DNA of 10,113 nt from Cyclostephanos tholiformis (Eukaryota > Bacillariophyta > Thalassiosirophyceae > Thalassiosirales > Thalassiosiraceae), in contig JALLPB010001376.1 of the NCBI GenBank assembly GCA_036939975.1, positions 1-10,113 on the forward strand, written 5' to 3'. This document shows positions 5,806-10,113 of the stretch, piece after piece; the stretch's first letter is position 1, and each line of letters begins with the position of its first letter. The translations under genes were made by a program, and so were the position numbers. The notes under the pieces are model-generated. The model was given only the letters and a program-made list of their open reading frames with translations. It ran no database searches and was not told the origin of the DNA.

Positions 5806-6980
5806 CGTGGCGACGAGTTATGAGAGTACCACACATGCCCAGCATGTTAACGATGTGCCTCCCTTTGAACAGCTAATAAATAATAATAATAAAAACAATT
5901 ATATTCTCTAGTCTTAACGACATAGGCTTGTCGAGCGGCATGTTTTCTGATTGTTTTATGCGGCGGTGCAGGGATTAGGGCACCATGTCGGTCATGAGAT
6001 GATGACCAGTGCTTGCCTCCGATGTGTTGGATTCTGGGCAATAGAGACTTTTTCCCTGCTAGACACATATCATGCAGCAACAGAGGTTTTGGGAGATGTT
6101 TGGAGCTGGAGGTGGTGGCGAGGTGTGAGTGATTTGGGTGAGGGTATCTCTTGCTCCTTCATTCAATAATGACAGGTGCTTGCCTTTTGTGTGCCTGGAT
6201 CCTGGATCTGGGCAATGGGGACTTCTGCCTTCTGATAGTATACAGGAAACATATTTCTGGTCTTCTTTTATCATATAATTTTTTTATTGGGAGTTTGTAG
6301 GGTGGGAGTTTTGTTGTGGGAATTTTGTTCGTCTAAGTAGTGAGGTGTGTATTTTTCGTAGTCCGGTTGTTGACTTTTGGGGGAAGACCATGGACAGCCC
6401 AATAAAAATGGTTTCCACAGTCCATTGCCAGAACTAGGAGGTGGGAAATTTTACAAAAAATTATTGCTATTCTGCTGATAATGTTGGGAATAGGGCTGTA
6501 CTTGTATTTTTGGAATCTATCCACAGGAGGTGATCTAGCATAGTGATGGTGGTTGTGGTGCTTCTTGCTTGTGCAACATGGGATCAAAATAGTGGTTGAG
6601 AGGGAAGAATGCAACAACACTGAGCAGAGTCATGGTGGAAATTTAATGATAATTCATGTAAAGGGAAGTTGATGCTGTTGTGTGTTTCTTCTTTGATTTT
6701 TGTCCATGGGCAGTGAGGAGAGCAAGGCCCCCCTTCTCTTTGTAAATTACTGTTTTGTTAGTGACTAGTAATCTGTCAGAGAGAACAAAAAAGCTGTTCT
6801 TGAATTGCCCTCATCAAGATCATGACCAACAAGCCTCCCTTGCCAATGGGTGGGTTTATAACAAGAGTCCACAAAATTTTTCCACACAAGCACATCTCTG
6901 CAAAGGAGGGGTGTGCCATCGGGGGAAAAACTAAAAAGTAATTGCCCATACTGACAACTAGACTAAGAGTACATCCCAAC
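5806..6980. other. Gene-free stretch between the MITE-like element and the LRR pseudogene
   Basis: No frame on either strand resembles a real protein; open stretches are under about 95 codons and without recognisable motifs. It contains ACATGC-CCA-GCATGT (5833-5847) and a diverged direct repeat (6001-6230). A T/G-rich section around 6270-6350 repeats GGGAGTTTTGT/GGGAATTTTGT. From 6350 to 6980 nothing further is recognisable. Confidence 0.45.
6001..6230. repeat. Diverged direct repeat, two copies about 167 bases apart
   Basis: Copy 1 (about 6001-6056) and copy 2 (about 6168-6230) share ATGAC-x-GTGCTTGCCT, a GTG-xx-GGAT spacer, TCTGGGCAAT and GAGACTT/GGGACTT, in that order and orientation. Copy 2 has a short internal duplication of CCTGGAT. 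Function unknown; no coding frame is shared. Confidence 0.5.
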
Positions 6981-8104
6981 ATGAACCACAATGTGGTGTA
7001 TGAGCAAGAGCACTTTGTTTATTATCAAGGGCAGGAATGTGAAATTATAAGATTGGATATGATTTGCATCAGGGTACATTTGTCCATCAGGTCAGACAAT
7101 GCACAGGGAATCCACAACTGCAGGTGATTGGCGACTGTGATTCTCAAAGGAGATTGGGGGGGGGGGGCATATGTGATATTGCGAATCGCTAGAATGCATT
7201 GCCATCATGCCCAATTCTGTCAAGGCAATTTTGTATGTGGAATTCTATGATTACTTGGGGTAAATGACTGTGATTCTCAACAATGGGGAGATTGGGGAGG
7301 AGGCATTTTACATGTGCACATTGCTACAATGCATGGTCACACCTAACACCATCAAGGCAATTAAGGATAAAGCATTTATAGATTGCCTAGGGTTGACGAC
7401 AGTGAGTCTGGGCTATGGGCTGGAGGAAATTGGGGAGGAGGCATTTGGATGGTGTAATTCACTAGAATGCATCATCATACCTAATGCCATCAAGTCGATT
7501 GAGTTAAGGAATTATATGATTGTTCAGGGTTTGTGACTGTGACTTTCAATGATGGGGTGGAGGAAATTGAGAATTAGGCATTTGGATGGTGCAGATCGCT
7601 CAAACAAATCATCATAGTACCCCCCACAGTCAAGGAAATTTATGTTGGTGCTTTCAACAACTGGTTCAATCTAACAAATGGAGAGTTCTGCAATGATATC
7701 AAAGAGTTTGTGTCCTGCAGCTGCAAGGCGATGCTATATTGGTGATGGTGTACATTAAATGTCCCTCCATACTTGCTCTTGTACTAAAACAAAGCTGGCA
7801 GGCCAATAAATACGATATGCTGGGACACATTCCTACCATCTCCACTGAGGGTTTGAATGCTTACTTGGATACCATAGATTCCAAGCTAGCCCCGTCTTTT
7901 AAAATTTGATGAAAGCTCCCATGTTGTTGGTGGTAGCCATCCCAAACGATGATATTGCTCAGCATATTCTTTCCTTCCTTGAAATGATCATGGCTATGAC
8001 AAGGATGAGATTAATGGTGGAAACGGTGATGGACACAACGAAAATGATAATGGTGTTCGCTAACAACAAAGATAAAGAGACTGCGATGAAGAATGAACAA
8101 TTAT
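6981..8104 (+). pseudogene. Decayed BspA-like leucine-rich-repeat (LRR_5) protein gene
   Basis: LRR_5 repeats of the BspA type are visible: EEIGEEAFGWCNSLECIIIP, EIGEEAFYMC, AIKDKAFIDCLGLTTVSLGY, SLECIAIMPNSVKAI and GVEEIE...AFGWCRSLKQII. The N-terminal part from ATG 6981 (HFVYYQGQE, then NCR) ends in TGA at 7125-7127. A 12-G run near 7147-7157 follows. Repeats resume in another frame at 7183, are cut by TAA 7261-7263 and continue to 7536. A further frame runs 7533-7745 with TAG at 7575-7577. Segments at 7805-7909 (YDMLGHIPTIS) and 7909-8106 (AIPNDDIAQHILSFL) look like a C-terminal region of the same family, in two more frames. Intact relatives are typically ligand-binding or surface-type proteins and form large families in some centric diatoms. 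Three stops and several frame changes make a functional product very unlikely. Confidence 0.8.
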
Positions 8105-8195
8105 AACGACACACAAACAAAAAATGTAGGATAGAACGAAAAATTCTGAAAAATCAAAAATTCATTTTACTATGATGTACAACCTAGCCATTGAA

Positions 8196-8203
8196 TGACG
8201 TCA
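8196..8203. promoter_or_regulatory. CRE-like palindrome TGACGTCA
   Basis: This is a full 8-base match to the cAMP-response/bZIP consensus. TGACGT-type elements are known regulators of CO2-responsive genes in diatoms. Here it lies downstream of both flanking coding remnants, so no target gene is obvious and a chance match is likely. Confidence 0.2.
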
Positions 8204-8230
8204 ATAGCATCTATCCATGTCCTCCCCGCT

Positions 8231-8336
8231 TTCCTCAAATTTCTCATGATTATCCTCTCGCTCTTGTCGTTCACCATGAATTTATATTGCACCAATGCGC
8301 GCATTCACGCACAGAATGACCTGAAAATTTGAGGAA
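8231..8336. repeat. 12-bp perfect inverted repeat enclosing a palindrome
   Basis: TTCCTCAAATTT (8231-8242) and AAATTTGAGGAA (8325-8336) are exact inverted copies 82 bases apart. Between them lies the perfect 12-base palindrome AATGCGCGCATT (8294-8305). No flanking target duplication is evident. It may be a small foldback element or a 3' flank structure. Confidence 0.55.
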
Positions 8337-8480
8337 GAATTCAACCCACAATGACATGACATACTGCTATGGTCTGTTCTGTAGATCTATTTAAGACTGC
8401 AGCAATAACAAGTACCTACATAACACTGCTGTTCCACTGCCGATCACGGGCCGCGATACGTTTTTTCCATCATTCGAAAG

Positions 8481-9941
8481 TCAGCGTCTCTTCGTCTTGC
8501 CACCGCCGACCGCAGAGACGACTACGACTACCACGGCCGATAACAGGGTGGTCATCGCGATGGCGAATGTGAACGGGGAGGCATCGATCCTAATCGATAT
8601 TCTACCGTTCGCGTACTCCAGCACCTTGACGTCCTTGCGCTCGCCCCCCCCCGTGCCACCGCCGCCTCCGCCTCCGCCGACGCCCCCGTCATCGTCATTG
8701 TCGTCCCCGTACGACCTCGACGTTGACGACGATGGTGTCGTAGCGTCGGATTTGCCGTAACTCAACTTCAACGCCATCGACGATGATATAACGTCGATAT
8801 CCTCATCCGATATCGTCGTATTTTTCGCATTCGTCGCATTCGCCCGACGTACTAGTCCACTCGCGCTGTAAAAATCGTGTTCGGTCACGAGGAATTTCCA
8901 AACGTCGCGCAATGTCACGTACGTCCTCGATAGGTTATCCAGAACGTTCCTCTCCCCCCTCGCCTCGTGCGCCCTACGTGCCTCGATCGCGTCGTTCGTT
9001 AGTCCGACGTTGTCGCAACTCAGGTAGTACATCTCGTACCCGCCTCGTCGCCTATGCTTGGTAGTCGATGTCGTCGACGACGATGACGAGATAGGCGCGC
9101 CGAATACCCAATCGAATATCGCCTTCGTCCTACGAACGTGGAATTCGTTAGTAACGACGAGGATCCTCCTCCACGATGATATGCCACCCCCTCCTCCCCC
9201 CCTCCCATCGCGATCATCGTCCGCGACTCCTCCCCCTCCTACGTCAACGTCGACGTCCATGTCATCATCGTGATTCACCACGTCGGTGAACACGGTCCTC
9301 GCGAAGTAGGCGTTCGATATCGTGTCGTAACTCGACGTCTCGACGTACACCCGATCGTCGGGCACGGGAAACGTCGGGTGGGACAATAGGTACGACGCCG
9401 ACGCCGTCGATTCCCACAGCGGCAATCCGTCGTTCGTATTCACGTACTGCGGCAGGTGGGCGGTTCCCGCCGAGAGGCATATCACCGACAACGACTTCTT
9501 ACTGCTGCTGCTACTCCCCCCCATCCCCCCCGACCTGACATTCCTGTCGTGCATTATCCTCGCGACGACGTCGCATCGACGTCGGACGTATGCCGGCGGG
9601 TCGTTCGGGGAATTTGGGACCCCCCCGCCCAGGAGGAAGATGACGTCGATGTCGTCCAGCCACGAGGACGACGACGACGACGAACACGATGCGCGTGATG
9701 CGCGATGATCGTCGTCGTCGTCGTCGTCGCGATAATCGTAGTCGTCGTCGTGGCGGTGGTTTCGGCGGAGTACGCGGGGGGGGAGGTCGCGCTCGCTCAT
9801 CACGTCCCCCGGCTCGACGATGACGGCGGCCGTCGTCGCGTTGTTACCGCCAGTCGCTCCACTCGCTCGAACGGACCTCGGCGCGTCGGGCGACGACGAC
9901 GACGACGACGGTGCCCCCTCTCCTTCGATTATGGGGATCAT
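8481..9941 (-). CDS. DUF218 (YdcF/ElyC/SanA-type) domain protein with C-terminal membrane anchor
   Basis: 486 residues, no intron needed. ATG at 9941 is the first Met after an in-frame TGA seven codons upstream. Residues 1-93 are disordered, with Ser and Asp runs. The DUF218 domain spans about 97-355: hydrophobic strand and glycine turn DVIFLLGGGVP (99-109), VICLSAG (153-159), ETSSYDTISNAYFAR (201-215) matching the E-x-x-S-x-(N/D)T-x-x-N signature, and LVVTNEFHVRRTKAIFDWVF (261-280) matching VT-x-x-F/Y-H-x-x-R. Bacterial relatives include YdcF, reported to bind S-adenosylmethionine, and the envelope proteins SanA and ElyC; the reaction is not settled. Low-complexity inserts at 225-254 (Asp/Gly) and 284-294 (Ser/Thr) lie between core elements. 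A poly-Gly linker (419-433) precedes one hydrophobic segment (about 456-478) and the tail GGGKTKRR. With no signal peptide it is probably tail-anchored, with the domain in the cytosol. Confidence 0.86.
   Translation of the reverse strand: MIPIIEGEGAPSSSSSSPDAPRSVRASGATGGNNATTAAVIVEPGDVMSERDLPPRVLRRNHRHDDDYDYRDDDDDDDHRASRASCSSSSSSSWLDDIDVIFLLGGGVPNSPNDPPAYVRRRCDVVARIMHDRNVRSGGMGGSSSSSKKSLSVICLSAGTAHLPQYVNTNDGLPLWESTASASYLLSHPTFPVPDDRVYVETSSYDTISNAYFARTVFTDVVNHDDDMDVDVDVGGGGVADDDRDGRGGGGGGISSWRRILVVTNEFHVRRTKAIFDWVFGAPISSSSSTTSTTKHRRRGGYEMYYLSCDNVGLTNDAIEARRAHEARGERNVLDNLSRTYVTLRDVWKFLVTEHDFYSASGLVRRANATNAKNTTISDEDIDVISSSMALKLSYGKSDATTPSSSTSRSYGDDNDDDGGVGGGGGGGGTGGGERKDVKVLEYANGRISIRIDASPFTFAIAMTTLLSAVVVVVVSAVGGGKTKRR
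9660..9752. repeat. CGA/CGT trinucleotide runs in the DUF218 gene 5' end
   Basis: GAC runs on the plus strand (about 9666-9682, and again at 9891-9910) read as TCG Ser codons on the coding strand. TCG/GTC runs (about 9706-9730 and around 9740-9750) read as GAC Asp codons. The same triplet in opposite orientations thus makes both the Ser and the Asp tracts of the disordered N-terminus. Lengths are probably variable between alleles. Confidence 0.8.
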
Positions 9942-10113
9942 CCTCCCTTGTGGTAGTTTTCAGATTTTTTTTTACTATTGGTAGTACCCTCTCGGCGATG
10001 GGCAGCCTTGAGCAGTGGATGAGTTGGCTACTTTTCGTTCAGATCAGTCAATAAAAATAAATGAAATATTAATAAGGCACGTGACTTGGTGGCTGCTCTC
10101 TGACAACCATCCA
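9942..10113 (-). promoter_or_regulatory. Upstream region of the DUF218 gene with a CACGTG box
   Basis: This is the 5' flank of the minus-strand DUF218 gene. It holds an A-run (on the coding strand) at about 9966-9974, an AT-rich block at 10051-10073, and the palindrome CACGTG (10078-10083) within GGCACGTGAC, about 137-142 bases before the ATG. CACGTG is the core of G-box/E-box sites bound by bZIP and bHLH factors. The region continues past the window, and any divergent gene there cannot be seen. Confidence 0.35.

Larger units (their letters stand above)
8107..8480. other. Gene-free interval between the LRR pseudogene and the DUF218 gene
   Basis: No plausible gene. It serves as the 3' flank of the minus-strand DUF218 gene and lies beyond the end of the LRR pseudogene. 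It contains the TGACGTCA palindrome and the 12-bp inverted repeat listed separately. Confidence 0.45.

Noticed and set aside
33..6440. 14-base word CTAGTTCTGGCAAT near 34-47 recurring inverted near 6424-6438, and CCAGCATGTTAAC shared by 93-105 and 5840-5852
   Set aside because: About this many matches of 13-14 bases are expected by chance in 10 kb on both strands, and similarity does not extend to the flanks.
6776..6991. Minus-strand 71-codon hydrophobic open frame
   Set aside because: No conserved motif, and it overlaps the upstream edge of the LRR pseudogene; length is within chance for AT-rich sequence.
9020..9956. Val-, Arg- or Asp-rich open frames opposite or within the DUF218 gene
   Set aside because: They are produced by CGT/CGA runs read in other frames; the DUF218 frame carries the conserved motifs.
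1..10113. tRNA or rRNA genes
   Set aside because: No cloverleaf with a T-loop GGTTCRANNCC-type motif and no rRNA-like conserved blocks were seen on either strand by eye.

Overview
The window looks like nuclear DNA of a unicellular alga, most likely a centric diatom. This is inferred from three things: a compact gene with one short 83-base GT-AG intron, a decayed BspA-like leucine-rich-repeat (LRR_5) gene of a kind common in Thalassiosirales, and a retropepsin-bearing retroelement. No sequence search was run, so the organism call is an inference. Composition is mosaic. The two intact genes are GC-rich and full of CGA/CGT trinucleotide runs, while the flanks are AT-richer, repetitive and mostly without open genes.

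Layout. Positions 1-474 (minus strand) hold part of a Ty3/Gypsy-like Gag-Pol with a retropepsin motif; it runs off the left edge. Weaker Gag-like peptide remnants lie at 462-685. Positions 540-2110 are probably the decayed 5' part or flank of that element. They carry a diverged two-copy repeat whose copies each end in a hairpin, two tandem 7-bp hairpins with an apparent compensatory change, an excess of ATTGC/GCAAT words, and three diverged copies of a roughly 165-base tandem repeat. Positions 2290-2862 hold an unusual cluster of short, perfect or near-perfect inverted repeats around a small acidic reading frame of doubtful status.

Positions 3190-5120 (minus) are an intact two-exon gene for a polytopic membrane protein of 615 residues. 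The intron call is supported by reading phase and by an internal protein duplication whose second copy only becomes complete after splicing. Positions 5300-6980 have no convincing gene but hold G-quadruplex-type tracts, a perfect hairpin, an 84-base inverted-repeat element bounded by TTAA, and a diverged direct repeat. Positions 6981-8104 (plus) are the LRR_5 pseudogene, broken by three stops and several frame changes. Positions 8107-8480 hold a 12-bp inverted repeat and a CRE-like palindrome. Positions 8481-9941 (minus) are an intact, apparently intronless gene for a DUF218 (YdcF-like) protein with a C-terminal membrane anchor. Its upstream region at the right edge contains a CACGTG box.

The two intact genes share strand and base style, but nothing in the sequence ties them into one pathway. 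The most interesting points are the internally duplicated membrane protein of unrecognised family and the concentrations of small hairpins at 735-778 and 2290-2862.
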